64,000 nt of DNA, from contig NC_087093.1 in the NCBI RefSeq assembly GCF_963855985.1, forward strand, positions 13,097,001 through 13,161,000. The letters run 5' to 3'. The notes under the pieces are model-generated. The model was not told the origin of the DNA and did no database searches. It worked only from the letters and a program-made list of their open reading frames with translations. The position numbers were made by a program, and so were the translations under genes. Origin of the DNA: Ostrinia nubilalis (taxonomy: Eukaryota > Arthropoda > Insecta > Lepidoptera > Crambidae). This document shows, in pieces, positions 28,374 through 41,205 of this stretch. Within the stretch, counting starts at the first letter, position 1, and each line of letters opens with the position of its first letter.

Positions 28374-29839
28374 AGAGGCTGTTGGCACATCTCTAACTTC
28401 GTTATTTGTCCGTCCTCGTTGTTCTGAATGTTCAGTTATTTATTCATATGTGCGTGTCTGCCTTACGTGTTGGTTATTTTGATATACCGGCAGATGGGGC
28501 GGTTTCGGGATATTGAATTGAACGTTAACTTCTTAATTTCTTGGTTATAATATCAGTGAGTTGCCAGAAATGATTGGATGAATTTAAAAAACCGAATTAT
28601 TTACTTTTCGCTATAGTTTCTAGTTAATTTTAATGAGAGCCTCTTACAGCCGTATTACTTTAGAGCTCTTACACTAGGTATTTTGAATGAATTTTCGATT
28701 CATCAATTTATTACTTTAGAAAAGTGGGCAAATAGCAACATTATCTGTAGGTATTTTTAAGAGTCATACCTAGGCTTTGTCTTTTTAAAATAGTGGTTCG
28801 GCAGCTGATGGTTTTTTATGCAGAACTAGGCAGGTATTTGACCGAATCATACCTGATATAAAGTGGAATGCAGTCTAAGATGGTACATATACCTTTACAT
28901 TGCAAGTGCCTATTGAATCTCTATAAAAACAACTATCAATTGTTTTATTTCCATGGCAGGTCAAACGCAACAAATGAATGCTGAAGTACACGAAATAGCA
29001 CTACCATTAATTACTTAATCAAATTAAATTAGCACAATTACAAAGATAATCACAAAACAGACTTGGCACGATACGCGATCTTAACTCTTTTAAGTCTGTA
29101 CCTCTAGCACGAAAAACTTTTGTCTTCGAATTGTATGCGTATTTCAAAGTTCGATACCCAGCCTTCGAATTCAAGGATAACGTGACGATCTCGATTGTGA
29201 AAATTCGTTTCGTGCTACCATTTCTCATACTAAGTTCACTCTACGTCACGTGCACAAGGGCGCTGTTTATGCTTTAATTCTTAATCTTTTGATGGCGATT
29301 CGAATACGCAAGCGATTCGAAGTCGAAAGTGTTTCGTGCTAGAGGTGCTGATTAATTCAAGAATCGTTGGCAAGTTTTACATTCTTTACGTCACTCGGCA
29401 TAATGTCTTTCAAGAATAGAATGATTGGCCTAGTTCTGAATATGATTCACTTGGAAATGTAATTACGTTATAAGTTGAACAATCTGGTAATTTGAATTCT
29501 CAGTGAATTCACAGCGCCCCTTTTGCTTCTAATTCATGAATTATTTGTTTTTTACGGTTTTAATATTTTAGATTAATTCATTAGAGCCATACTAATTGGG
29601 ACAGTTAATTACGTACAATGAAATTATTATGACGAAATAAATCCATAATGTACCATCTTAATATGTATTATGATTACGTGAAGAAAATATTTGGGTTTAT
29701 CTTGCCAAACGATTTCAATATTAGTGCAAAGGCTCGAAATAGTTTTTATCATATACTCGTAATAGGTGTCATCAGTCACTTACCATGAATTCCATGTCAA
29801 TTTAAAGTTATATCTTGTAAAAAAGACAGCACATCGTAT
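28374..29839. other. Non-coding stretch
   Basis: A+T-rich. A 69-codon minus-strand frame (29,019-29,228) overlaps a locally duplicated TTCGTGCTA motif but has no protein feature. No gene called. Confidence 0.4.
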
Positions 29840-29903
29840 TTCACCCAGTGCGTCCACGCGCCCTGTGAGACCTCATAGTAATGTTTGTGAATACGGCCGT
29901 TAG
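29840..29903. mobile_element. Truncated copy of the 23,375 MITE
   Basis: Retains CTGTGAGACCTCATAGTAAT and the GTGAATACGGCCGTTAG terminus only. Confidence 0.65.
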
Positions 29904-30156
29904 TCTTCCAGGTGTTCTAACACCTACACAGGTGTCTATACAGCACACGGTTTGAGATATTCCTGTTCACAATAACCTGACCTTGTCCTTAGCCACGAAA
30001 ATATTTTTACACGACACACCTCTGAAACGTTCACAAAAGCTTCCTATCTGGCTGGTAGCCAGCGACCGCTTTAAACAGTACGAAGCCAGGCCAATATTAT
30101 CTAAATATTTGGAAGATGTTTTGTAATATTGCATTATTTAGGTATTTATATCATGA

Positions 30157-30337
30157 CTAGTTTTCCGCCCGCGGCTTCGCCCGCGTGGAATTTTGTCTGT
30201 CACAGAAAAACTTTATCGCGCGCGTCCCTGTTTCAAAAACCGGGATAAAAACTATCCTATGTTCTTTCCCGGGACTCAAACTATCTCTATGCCAAATTTC
30301 ATCAAAATCGGTTGCGAGGTTTAAGCGGGAAAGCGTA

Positions 30338-30386
<49 letters not shown>

Positions 30387-30412
30387 GTTACTTTCGCATT
30401 TATAATATTAGT
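30157..30412. repeat. Interspersed repeat with a (CAGA)n microsatellite
   Basis: It starts CTAGTTTTCCGCCCGCGGCT, includes GGATAAAAACTATCCTATG and TTTCATCAAAATCGGTTGCG, then about twelve CAGA units (30,339-30,386), and ends TTTCGCATTTATAATATTAG. Microsatellite-associated repeats of this kind are common in Lepidoptera. The adjacent 78-codon frame is spurious. Confidence 0.8.
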
Positions 30413-31737
30413 TGGGATTGAGTCAGATATCAGAGTCATATACAGGGGATCCCTGTAAGTAAACAAAAAGGATTCTACTACGCAAATTTAATGCAGGAAC
30501 AATTTCAACAACAACTCAACTCAAGAAACACTGACGTCTCCATAGTAAATGTATGAAAAAGTAAACTTTTTTGGAAGATTTGAATTTCCTTCTCTTGGAA
30601 AGTTTTTGCATTTGAGCTGTAGAATCAATCCTTTTTGTTTGATCTATAGTACTAATACCTGAAATAAATTATTGTAATTATTATTGATCGATCGGTGTTT
30701 CCAATGATTGGCATTAACAACAGGAAGCTTCTTCAAATTAATCAACGTGTGAATTGGCACCTAGTCACAACAATGAGTAAGAAATTTATTACTCCCGTTT
30801 GATTACGTGCCCATAATAATTGTTTTTATTTACCTACCTATTTTAACCGACTGCAAAAAAGGAGAAGGTTCTTATCTTGTCTTATCCATATTAGCTAGTA
30901 GAGTTCGGCTTGGTAACCATTTTCACAGTTCACCTTTAACTAGTGACAAGTAGTCTCACAGGCGTCTCATGTTTTTCAAATTCTTAGAATTGACCACTTC
31001 CCCTCGCTTGCCGCGACCCAGCGTCTTAGTAGCTTTTGCTTTATTGCTAAAACGACCACCGAAGAAGGAAGACGTGTTATCGGTTGTTTTGCACGAATTA
31101 GAAAATCGATCGTAGCCTGTGAGGCTACATGTCCCTAGTTGTCATACAAAGTTAATCTGTACAGTCATCCGCTATAAATAGAAGCTCTCAATCTCCAGAT
31201 TTTTTTGATAATGTTACATTCTTTCAAAATACAACAAACAGTGATGTTATCATTGAAAATTTTCATAAAAATAACCTGATTGCTATATAAAATATCACAA
31301 CGCTTGAGGCCTTCTGAACAAAATCAGGGCGACATACAACGGTTTTATTATGAATACATAAAGGGTAGTTACATACACTCCAGGAATAGCTCCGTAAACA
31401 ACGTGCGAACAAGAAATTTGCTGGAACAACAGAATTTTCACTGTTTACAGCAATGTATCGTGAGAAGAACAGCCCGTGGCAGTAGGGCGTGGTGCAGGTA
31501 CGGACTCAAGGGCCCAGGTGCTACATATTACCTAATAAAATATGTATATTACACATTGTGATTGTGTGTTTTAATATCCACTTACAGTAAATGTGTCATA
31601 AATTATGCTTCTATCTATATTTTTTAAACAGGCTTGTTTGTAATATACTAACCGTTTCGTTTCTTTGTTTAAAAAGCTATGATCAACTTTATCATTTTTA
31701 AAGTTCACGATACATACTTGAATAAGTGAAGAATTAA
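30413..31737. other. Non-coding stretch
   Basis: A 93-codon frame at 31,280-31,561 is the longest here and shows no motif. Nothing else seen. Confidence 0.4.
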
Positions 31738-31890
31738 AATCAAAGTCAAAGTCAAAATTTCTTTATTTGTTTAGACTAATAAATAGTTCTTACAAATCGT
31801 CATTTTGCTCTTAAGACTAGACATTATAGACAATTTAATAACGTTGTTGGCGTTAACTATCCTTCCTCCACTATCAGTGTAAAAATAATT
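31738..31890 (-). mobile_element. 3' end fragment of a non-LTR retrotransposon
   Basis: AATCAAAGTCAAAGTCAAAATTTCTTTATTTG is the inverse of a typical LINE 3' end with a TTTGACTTTGA-type tail; about 150 bp remain. Confidence 0.55.
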
Positions 31891-32384
31891 ACATCAAATA
31901 AACCTCACTAATGTTTACAGCCACTGAAACTGTTAATTTACTAAAGGCATTTTTAATTGTAACGTTTTCAGGCGTATAAATTTACGTACCAACAAACACG
32001 AAAAACTCTTTGAGGGCGGGAGTCGTAAAATCACGTGCCATAAAAGTTTATGCCTACATTAACCAATTTACGGTGTTTCTTTCGCAACTCCGTTTTATTT
32101 TCTATGCAGAGTGAAGCACTCCATGGTGCCTCGGAGTTGTGGTCTGACCCTATTCTTACTTTAAATTATTCGTTGTGGGTGTACAAAGACGGAATGCTGA
32201 ATAAGAGCTTTGGTGCAAATTGTAAATTGTCTAGGAATGTAAAATACGAATGTATTAGAAAGAATTGTAGAAATATTTCTCGAGAACTCCTCTGCAAGAT
32301 TATGCGCTTGAGGCCTGTTTCTTACTTTCTATTCGATAATAGTATAACGAATATGTACCATTTTGATTATAGGTCATCAACGTC
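31891..32384. other. Non-coding stretch with an unexplained open frame
   Basis: A 128-codon plus-strand frame (32,050-32,436) runs into the repeat at 32,385. It has no recognised domain and its end is repeat-derived, so I do not call it a gene. Confidence 0.35.
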
Positions 32385-32555
32385 ATCATCATGGCTTCGC
32401 ACGGGTGCTAAGTATACATATAAACCTTCCTCTTGAATCACTCTATCTATTAAATCATCAAAATCCGTTGCGTAGTTTTAAAGATCTAAGCATACATTAG
32501 GGACAGACAGCGGAAAGCGACTTTGTTTTATACTATGTAATGATAACTAGGTCGC
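32385..32555. repeat. Interspersed repeat ending in TTTTATACTATGTA
   Basis: GGCTTCGCACGGGTGC, ACCTTCCTCTTGAATCACTC, AAATCCGTTGCGTAGTTTTA and AAGCGACTTTGTTTTATACT in order. This is a frequent lepidopteran repeat terminus, probably RTE- or Helitron-related; not resolved. Confidence 0.7.
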
Positions 32556-35500
32556 TAAATATTTCTTAGTTAAGTACCTAATATGAGTGAAAGTGAGACA
32601 TCGCCTTCAACCTAAATACGTCCCTGTGCTCGCGCGAACAAATACAATTGTCAAACAAATTGGTTTGAATAAAGTAGGTAAGGAATTTCGCGCGCAAGTG
32701 AGCGGGATAGGGTGAGGGCCTCATCCATAAACAAGGCTCTAAACTGATGAATGAAAGCAATAAAACGGGCCTCAGCTCTCATCTTTTGGCTCTTTGTGGG
32801 CAGGTGAACTCGGATCAAATACGATCCTAGAGATTAAATTTGAGGGTTACAAACTTTACGCACAGATTTCGATTAAGTTGATGAGTAAAGTGCGGTACAA
32901 AATGTTGCGTTTTATTCTATGTTGTTTTTCATTATACAGAAAGAGATGTGTGTGTGATAATTTAATAAAAATTGTCTTATTTGTATTAAATAAGGTACCA
33001 CAATGTTTAATTAGCAGATCATCTAATGAAAAGCACCTTAATGAAAAAGGGGTACTATAAAGTTGATGATTATATAAAAGATAAAAATGTTTGGAATGTT
33101 TAACTACCTAGCTCGCATCAATACTTATGACTATAATTTGTATATTTTAAAGACTGTAAAACCTTGAAAGGAGGCTGACAATAGCGACTGAGTTTCTTGC
33201 GCTGCTTCTTCTCAGCACTGGCCCATTTATTGTCCCGAAGCAGTGGTAGGGTTAATATTGGGACGTGTAAAAGCGCTTTTTTAAAGCCTATTTGCAAAAA
33301 TAAATGAATTTTATGAATTTTAAAATTTTTAATTTTATGAAAATATAAGCCCAATTGTCATGCCCAAAATGTAGTTCGTACTAATAATTATTTCATCACC
33401 GATTGACCAAATGGTCAATCAAAACATTAAATGCTAGTAGTAAAACAAAACAAAAACGAGCTCGACTCAATTTTACTAAAAGAATCCAAAGAAAAATGCA
33501 CCGTCAAAACCATTGGGCTCCTTTTGTTCCCGCGCAAAAACTGAAAAGTGCCTCCAACTACCATAAACTCTGGCTCGTTCCAGGACTTTTAAACCACCGA
33601 TCTTGTTATCTGTTTCTGTGTGGGTTGGCACCACTGCAGTCGACAGTCTGGGAAACATTACCGCACTAATGCGAAAGAGGTTTTATGCAAATAGAAGGCA
33701 CTAGAATGTTCTGGAATATGATTAATGTTTTTGTGGTGCAGGTGCATGAGCAGTCCGAATTGCTTTTTGAAAATGGTGTATTATTTTAAGCGCGCTGTGT
33801 TATGAAGTCACTTTATACCAGGTGTTTTTCATCCATTTGGCTTATTTCGCGTAATGCAATTTAAAATAGGTAGGTACTTATCATGCTCAACTTCAGTTAA
33901 ATAAGTTAAGTCTTCAACTATCATCAAAAAATTGCAAGAGTTAATTTATAGACATAGACTACATTGTGTCTTTTTGTACGTGGGTAAATGGTAGGTATAA
34001 ATCGCAGAATAGTTTCCATGAAAACTTTTTGTAGTTCATAATAATTGTAAATGAGCAATAAATTTTTCATTGTTTTCAAAATACCTACCTACCGCCTTTT
34101 TCGAATAGGCCTATAAATATTTTGTGAAAACACTGCATTTAAAAATACTTGGGTATTTTATGTTAAACTGGATGTAGCCCGCATCGAATATAATTTAGTG
34201 TCCGACTTTTTCTCCCAAAAGTTTAAATTCCTATTCAGTTTCCAACTCTTAATTTTGGTTGCATCAACGCACTCAGCCGTTTGACTACTAGTTTATCTGT
34301 CAGATAAGTTCCTTTACGCAACAAATTTGTAATTTACCTGACAGATAAGTTTCTAATAGGCAGACACTTCAAAAGCCGTAAAGTTAATAAGGATGAAAGG
34401 GTGTATAATGTATATTCACAAAGTGACCAAACTACCACTATCATGAACAGTTTAGCAGTGTTTAAAACAGGGAGATTGCAAAGTGGCCCCAAGTTTCGGC
34501 CTCCAGTTGTATGCGCATTAATTTACATAACACCTACGAAACTTGAGAGTTCCAAACTGCTTCTGTCTGAGAATTTCAAGTCAAACAAGACGCGGGAGAC
34601 AGCACATTAAAATACAGGGAAGGGACAGGTTGGTTACTTACCAGATCTCAGATCACTGTCCTAAACCAACTCCTTGGACTCCCCTGAAATCATAAGGTTC
34701 CGATAGTTAATTTCTTTGTTCAACCCTCATTGCACAGACCTAATCAATTTTTTTAGCCATACACGTATTAGTTGCTTATAGCTTGATCGTCGTAATTTTT
34801 AATTTAAAGCAACAATTTGAAGAAGCTGATAAAATAGTAGAATTTTGGAGATCTGTAAAAGAACTTTTTAAAGAAGATAATATTATTTCACTGAATCAAT
34901 CTCTTTCGAATAAATATTATAATTTTAACATTAAGAACCAATGCTGTGAACCTAAGTACATATCATAAAAACCCACGCATTTGTTACTAAAATATTTCCT
35001 CTTATTTTGGTATGTCTTATCTATAAAGAAAATTTTTATTACAATATTAATACTAAATTTCAAATTATCTTATTCATAAAAGATTTATCATTTAATCTCC
35101 GACAGTATAATTTGCTCAAGATAATCTTATTCGAAAAACAAATTACTATCATAATAGCTACATTTCCATCTTAAACTGTTTCCACCCACGTTAAAACTGA
35201 ATCGATAAAAAACTTTGAAGCCGTCTCGCTGCCAAGATGGACAAATAGATTTATTTAAACATCTTGTTTACCAAAAAATAAATCTTTGAGCATGATTTAG
35301 TCTACAAGCGGTGTGGTTTTAGCAGAGGAGAATAGGACACTTCCCATAGAGGTAGTACAGGGTGACCCTAGCCATCTAAGTACCAAACTAAACGAATGCT
35401 TGTTAGGAAATTTGATTATTTTAAATGGCTCTTATTGTTTGAAATATTGTCAGCTTAAATGAGCGCGAATATACTTCTTGTTTCAGGTTAGCAACGGTAA

Positions 35501-35937
35501 CATTATCCATTTAATGCCAGTCAATCATTGAACGGGTAAATCAAAAATCTCCACAAACTAATCCGAATAAATTTTAAGCCAACGCACCCATTGTGATCAT
35601 AACCCAATTATTTCGCCATGGCTGAACAGGCTGGTCCGGTCGACTAATTAATATAAAGTCGCACAATGGCTTCCCTGAACAAAGTGCGCGGTTAGGTTTC
35701 ACAAATTCCTCAAACTTGCGAAGTTTCCAAACACTTTGAGGCGACATCTTCTTGCGATACTGTGTGGGGCTGGAACGCTGAGATAACTTGATAGGCTATT
35801 TTGTGCTTAGTTTAAACTACTAAATTAAGTTTTTAAATGAACTTAAGTAAAAGGAGAGTGCACAAGTCTCACGTCTTTTATAACATTACGCTATTTTATA
35901 ACAGCCACTCAATATTGCAATATTGGTGCCTCTTTAA
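32556..35937. other. Long non-coding stretch
   Basis: I see no gene, tRNA or structured element in these 3.4 kb. All open frames are under 90 codons with no motif. A nearby pair of AGATAAGTT-type motifs at 34,310-34,350 is the only local repetition noticed. Confidence 0.4.
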
Positions 35938-36190
35938 AAATATTATCATCATTTCAGCCATAGAACGTCCACTGCTGAACGTAGGCCTCCCCCAATGATT
36001 TCCATGTTGACCGGTTGGTAGATGCTTGCATCCAGCACCTTCCTGCTACCTTTATGATGTCGTCGGTCCACCTTGAGGGTGGAAGTCTCACACTGCGTTT
36101 TGCGGTACACAGCCTCCACTCCAGAACTTGCTGTCCCATCGGCCGTCAGTTCTGCGTACTATGTGCCTAGCCCATTGCCACTTCCCCAAA
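35938..36190 (-). pseudogene. RTE-type LINE 3' fragment with the RT C-terminus
   Basis: Minus strand, about 250 bp. It retains a readable end of the RTE polyprotein: PPSRWTDDI, then AGRCWMQAS..RSTWKSLGEAYVQQW, a hallmark C-terminal block of RTE reverse transcriptase proteins. CGTCCACTGCTGAACGTAGG and an ATCATCATT tail complement mark the 3' end. It is 5'-truncated and inactive. Confidence 0.85.
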
Positions 36191-38358
36191 TAAATATTAC
36201 CTAAGCAGTAACTCATCATCCAAATTAAAACTATTGCCTGAAATGTTTCTAGTTCAACTTCGATAACTCATCAAAAACACACAGCCTGTATTGTAAAGGC
36301 GCTACCCGAATTCATTTCAGATACAAAACGAAATACGATAATGACAGATATAACAATACTGAATGGTTACACAGATTGTTACAAAGAAAACTTGTAAAGG
36401 TGACCTAATGCATTTTTTAAAAATAACTGCTACCTAAAAAAAAACACTCTTGAACATATTTTCACACTATAAGTCACGCAGCTGGCAAATGCTGATTACA
36501 CTGTCTCAGTTCTCCGAAAATCTGAAAATAATGAATTATCACGTAATTGTAAATAAACGAGACAAAACGAAGGTTAGTTATATTTAAAGTGGTTTAAGAT
36601 CATTATCGTCATTTGAATATTGTGGCCTGCATTTTACGATGCGAGGACTAGATTCAAACTGAAACATTGCATGCTTTGATAAAGCATGTGATTGTTTCAC
36701 CTACAGTACTTATTCCTATCACACGATCGAATCCATTGTGGATTAACATCGTACAATAAAAATGTTGCATATTTTTTGCACTCAGAAAACGGATTTTTTG
36801 AAACCTGAGGAAACCTTCAATATTTAACCCACCAAAATTGTATGCGAATAAACCCTACCAATCAACAAAATTGACCTACTTTTCAAACAACATCCCTATT
36901 CCGTCTAACAAAGTCAAACCCAGCCACAATGTCTCTTGATGAGCACGTGTCATAGATATCACGCAACCTCATGAATAGTGGCCAAATAGTCCGCCATATT
37001 TCATTCGTATGTGATGGGACATGCGCGTGCGATACAATTATGAATAAGCGAGGTGAAGGCGATTAGACAATGGGACTTGGCAGAATCTTCTGGTTATGAC
37101 AAAATTTTGATTTCATTTGAATCGTGACTCTAGATTAGATTCTGCCCGCGGAATAGGCCGCGTGGATTTCAATATGTCACCGATTAGGTACAGTTTTTTG
37201 TTCGAAACCTATAATATTATTTAATATCACCTATCTGCTAGTGAAATTTCCAGCTAATTGGTCCTGGCCGTTTCGGAAATTAATAGGAACAAAAATGTAT
37301 GTATCTTATAAATACTCGTAGGTTAGGTTAGGTATTTAGTGAACATTACAAACAGACACTCCTTAATTTTATGTATAGATTTGAAAATGAAAGGAAGGTG
37401 ATTCAGCCGTGCATATGCTTCGTGTCTGATCATCAAAACTTTTCCTATTTCAATCCCAAGGGAAAGGGTAGAAAATGGCGAAGAAGTTGCATAGTCACTC
37501 AATATCGGAAAAAGGGATTAGGCACGAATAACTTACTCATCAATATTAATATTGGTCAATGTGGGGATAGTGGGAGGATGCTATATTTTTCTATTATAAT
37601 AATTTCTAAATCAGACATGTTCTTTAGCTGAACTACCTAGGCAGAAGTTTGTTTCTATTCAAAAGATGACATTAACATGAAATCTGCTATGGGTGGGTAA
37701 CAGAAACAAACTGCATTAACTAATTTAAAGTTTAATGCTTCCATTTTTATATCTGTACCTGTTTCCTAGATACCATTTATTTATTAAAACTTTTGCACAT
37801 AAAAATAATGTAGAGTGACATATTTCTCTACCAGCCAACTACAGGTCAAGCATAAGACATTCCTTTAATAAGTTTAATAACTCTTAATAAAAAAGAGTTA
37901 ATTTAGATTCTTTTGTATATTTGAGGCAATATTACACTGACATAAACCTAGGCCCTCAAAGCTAATGGCCTATCTCAGTATTCAACTTACCACCCTAATC
38001 CCGTCATTTGTTGTATACTGACGTGTCCATTATATCCGTCGGCCAATGTTCTGGGAGGTAAGCACCGCTATTAATACACGCCATACCTACCCGATAGCAT
38101 AAGTGCTGCTCAAATTTACCAGATCCAAGCAATATTTCACGCTATATGTTGCAATATAACCTTTAGGGACGCGCAATACGCGCATGCTTGTTGATGAGAA
38201 CATTATTGAGGGTGTGTCTTTATGAATAAGCAGACCATAAAAAAATTCTGACGATATGCAAAATTCTGGCTCTATTGTAGACTCTACCCTCAAATTAATA
38301 ACTTTCCTTCTGACTGTAATGTGAGTAGAACAGTATTAAATAATGTACAGTGTGCTTA
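36191..38358. other. Long non-coding stretch
   Basis: Nothing recognised in 2.2 kb apart from short open frames without motifs. Confidence 0.4.
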
Positions 38359-38524
38359 CCATGAGTTTACGTTAGGTGTGCTCGCTAGCGACTACGTAAA
38401 AAAATGACATTAATTGTATGACATAATATTGTGCAACGCCCCTAGCGGCTACTTTCAAGAAACAAAATCTTCATAGAGATTTTTGACGTACTCGCTAGCG
38501 AACACACCTAACGTAAACTCATGG
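38359..38524. mobile_element. 166-bp mariner-like MITE
   Basis: The ends CCATGAGTTTACGTTAGGTG and its inverse (ending 38,524) are near-perfect inverted repeats of ~36 bp including CTCGCTAGCGA. They are flanked on both sides by TA (38,357-38,358 and 38,525-38,526), the Tc1/mariner target duplication. Confidence 0.88.
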
Positions 38525-38526
38525 TA

Positions 38527-39369
38527 GGTGCACAGTTGTACACAAATGAAACGGGCTGAGTCTACTGTGGACTATACCGTCAAAATAAAATAACTATCCA
38601 TACTTTTCATAAGGGTAAAACTTTCCTTTTTCTGAAGTGTCAGAAACTCGGTTTCAAAACAAGAATAAATTGTAAGAAGATTCCATACAATTTCAGATTT
38701 TATTTTACCGTCTTCAGAATATTATTTTTAAATTTTATCAGCAATAATATTACGAAAAATATGGTGTGTAGTATCTTAGTTAAAATAATCTAAAATTTTG
38801 GTCCAATATACGCTCTACTCGTATTAGGCCGTAATGGATTGTCAGCTGAAGATTCGATAGCAGACTATTTATAAAATTACGTAGCGTCTCGCTTTATTGG
38901 ATCAGTGTCAGTACCAATCAATGTTCATTGATTAATGGGACTCAGCGATAGAACCAATCAACAGTACAATAGATGGATGAATAATTATATTTTAAAAGAT
39001 TTTCACGACCTTCTCAGTAAAATCCTAATGTAAATACAGTTGACAGCACTGTATTATTGCAAACTCGCATCAATTACATCTACTTAGGATTCCTCTTTGA
39101 TGTGTCGTCCTCTACACATAAACTGTGAGTATAGCTCATTGTTACATAACCCAAGCGCATGTCTTAAAGTATTCAGCGCTATTATGAAAATAATGTTGAA
39201 TAATAAGGCAGCTGCGTTAGCGATGCATATGGCAGTCGCGCCGCATGGTCAAATGGAAAACTGTGTCAGTGTGAACAGTTGTTGCGTTTACGTCACAAAT
39301 TACGCTGTTCGGTATACAAGCAATCGTACTACTAGGTTCAAGGGGAGCCGGAATGAGCCGTCTCATTCG
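38527..39369. other. Upstream region of the 39.9-kb gene
   Basis: No coding feature. It includes a weak GATTGGTTC-type duplication (ATCAATGTTCATTGAT near 38,915). Confidence 0.4.
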
Positions 39370-39420
39370 TTCTCTATTTATAGGTTCTCGCATCTATTCA
39401 GCTGTTCGCTCTCAGTGCAA
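39370..39420 (+). promoter_or_regulatory. Candidate core promoter of the host gene
   Basis: TATTTATAGG (39,373-39,382) is followed about 30-40 bp later by arthropod initiator-like ATTCAGC and CTCAGTG. The downstream ~490 bp become CpG-richer and would be the 5' UTR. TATA-to-initiator spacing is plausible; the start site is not proven. Confidence 0.45.
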
Positions 39421-39911
39421 AAAAGACCGGACTCGCAACAGCGTCTCCCGTCACTTCCTCGCGGCCGAGGAAACCGCGGCCGATCTCGTGTGGTCAGGCG
39501 GCCATCATCTGGAGCAAATCAAATGAGTTGACGTAAACTAATGAGTTTAGTGCAATTACGCGCAATCGGCGCACGCGAACTTATGCAACATAGTTTTCGA
39601 CATCAAACGCTCGGTTTACAGCATGATGTTCAGCAAACTGGTTACAGTGTGCGAAAGTGATCGGTCGTCTCAAATGATAATATAGTATTCCGCATTGTTA
39701 TTTGTGAGTGAAAAACAAAATTGACATTGGTGCTATTTCAGTGTGAATGCCGGTGGATTGTTACGTCTGGCACGATGCCAGCATATAGGAACAGCTGACT
39801 GTAAACAAACAAATTAGCCGCGAACGACAATAATGATGCATGTACCAAATATTTCAGTTCGGCCGTACCGCAAATTATGTCTGGAGGAGATATGACAAAA
39901 ATATTTCGGAG

Positions 39912-41205
39912 ATGGCCGAAAAAGGAGACTCCAGCGATAGCGAAAGCCCCATAATAGACGACAACATAATACGAATTCAATTGAGAAAGCCTTGCCAAAG
40001 GAAATGGGAGCTGCGGACGCGAAATCACTCCCCAGGGATAAAATTCCCGACAATACAACTTTTTGATTGCGATGGAAACCTTCTCGTTGAAACAAATGAC
40101 GACAACATATCTATAAAAAGTTCTGATTTCGATGAGCGTGGCTTAAAAACGAGCCAGTCGCTGCGGGATTTTAAACATTTTATCGGCAAAAATGCGGTTA
40201 AAAAACGCAATTCTATTTCAGGTGCCAAAGTTTACACTCGTGTTTACAGAAGTGCGTCGTTAAAAGATGATTCCGCAGACGTTGGTGCTAAAAGTTACGT
40301 CATACGAGACGGTACCAGTGTGGTAAACATTCCAAGCAAACTCACATTAAACAACAACTTAACTAATTTGCAAGCAAACAGTCTTGAGACAACCCCCTTT
40401 GAGTCTGAATGTTTTAGTGATATAAGCAGTTATAAAAGTTCTGACAATGAAAATCACGAGAAGGTGAAGCGTCCATGTGAAACAAATAACCGTGCGGTAT
40501 GCCAAAACGGTGCGATCTCAAATCTCAGTTCGGATCATTCATCTATATCTTCGTTGAGCGCGGCGAATCAATCAGCAAATGTTGTGTCATCGGATAAAGA
40601 AAATGAAGTGCGCGATGTCGGTTTACATAAATCTCGATCATTCAACGGCAGTGCGTTGAGAGATGGGAGTGATACTGTGGTTACATTATCCCGTTCGAAG
40701 TCCGGAGTGACGTACAAACCCCCGCACAACAAGGTATCTTTCCTCAACACTTACTTAAAAAGCTTACCCGCTAGAATGAACTCTAATCCGGATTGGTTTA
40801 CTTTGCACCGGCGAACAATTGAGGATCGGGAGAGCTCCCGAACTGCGAGACGGCAGGAATTGCCTAATATCTCTTTCGCAAAAATCCGTCGCTGTAAAAC
40901 TGGCGATAACACCTCGGACAATGAATTCATTAATATTCCAACGGACTTTGCCGCAGACTGTGAAATGAAAAAGCGCTTGAAAATGTATAGACGTGGCCTA
41001 TCGGAGATCGAGCAGCGGCAACGAAATTCGAGTTTATTTACGAAAAAACGGAGACATTCAGTGAGTGGCCTGATGAGGGCAGGCCTCACTTCGTCCTCGG
41101 AAAGTGTGGACGAAGCCGACGTAGTACTTAACCGTCTGAAGAGGAGGATACTCAAGAACAAGCTAAGAGAGAAAAGACGGAGCCTCGGCGAGAAATTTCA
41201 ATTCA
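39912..41205 (+). CDS. First coding exon of an unidentified host gene
   Basis: An open frame of 431 codons plus one base, ending at a strong GTGAGTAT donor (41,206). The frame is open from 39,840, but the ATG at 39,912 has the better context (GAGATGGCC). Stop codons follow soon after the donor, so the last ~11 codons of the raw frame are intron. The protein is Ser/Arg/Lys-rich and largely disordered in appearance. It has several basophilic-kinase-like motifs (KKRNSIS, SRSKSG, KKRRHSVS, EKRRSL) and a basic, heptad-like C-terminal segment (VVLNRLKRRILKNKLREKRR) that may start a coiled coil. I do not recognise the family. The pattern suits the N-terminal regulatory region of a large signalling or cytoskeletal protein whose catalytic exons lie beyond the window; that is inference. 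Confidence 0.75.

Noticed and set aside
30185..30421. 78-codon open frame with a Gln-Thr-Asp-Arg repeat
   Set aside because: It is the (CAGA)n microsatellite inside an interspersed repeat.
32050..32436. 128-codon open frame as a host gene
   Set aside because: No motif or splice context, and its 3' end lies in the repeat at 32,385.
39097..39531. 144-codon open frame upstream of the 39.9-kb exon
   Set aside because: It spans the candidate TATA box and initiator and has no protein signature; better read as promoter and 5' UTR.
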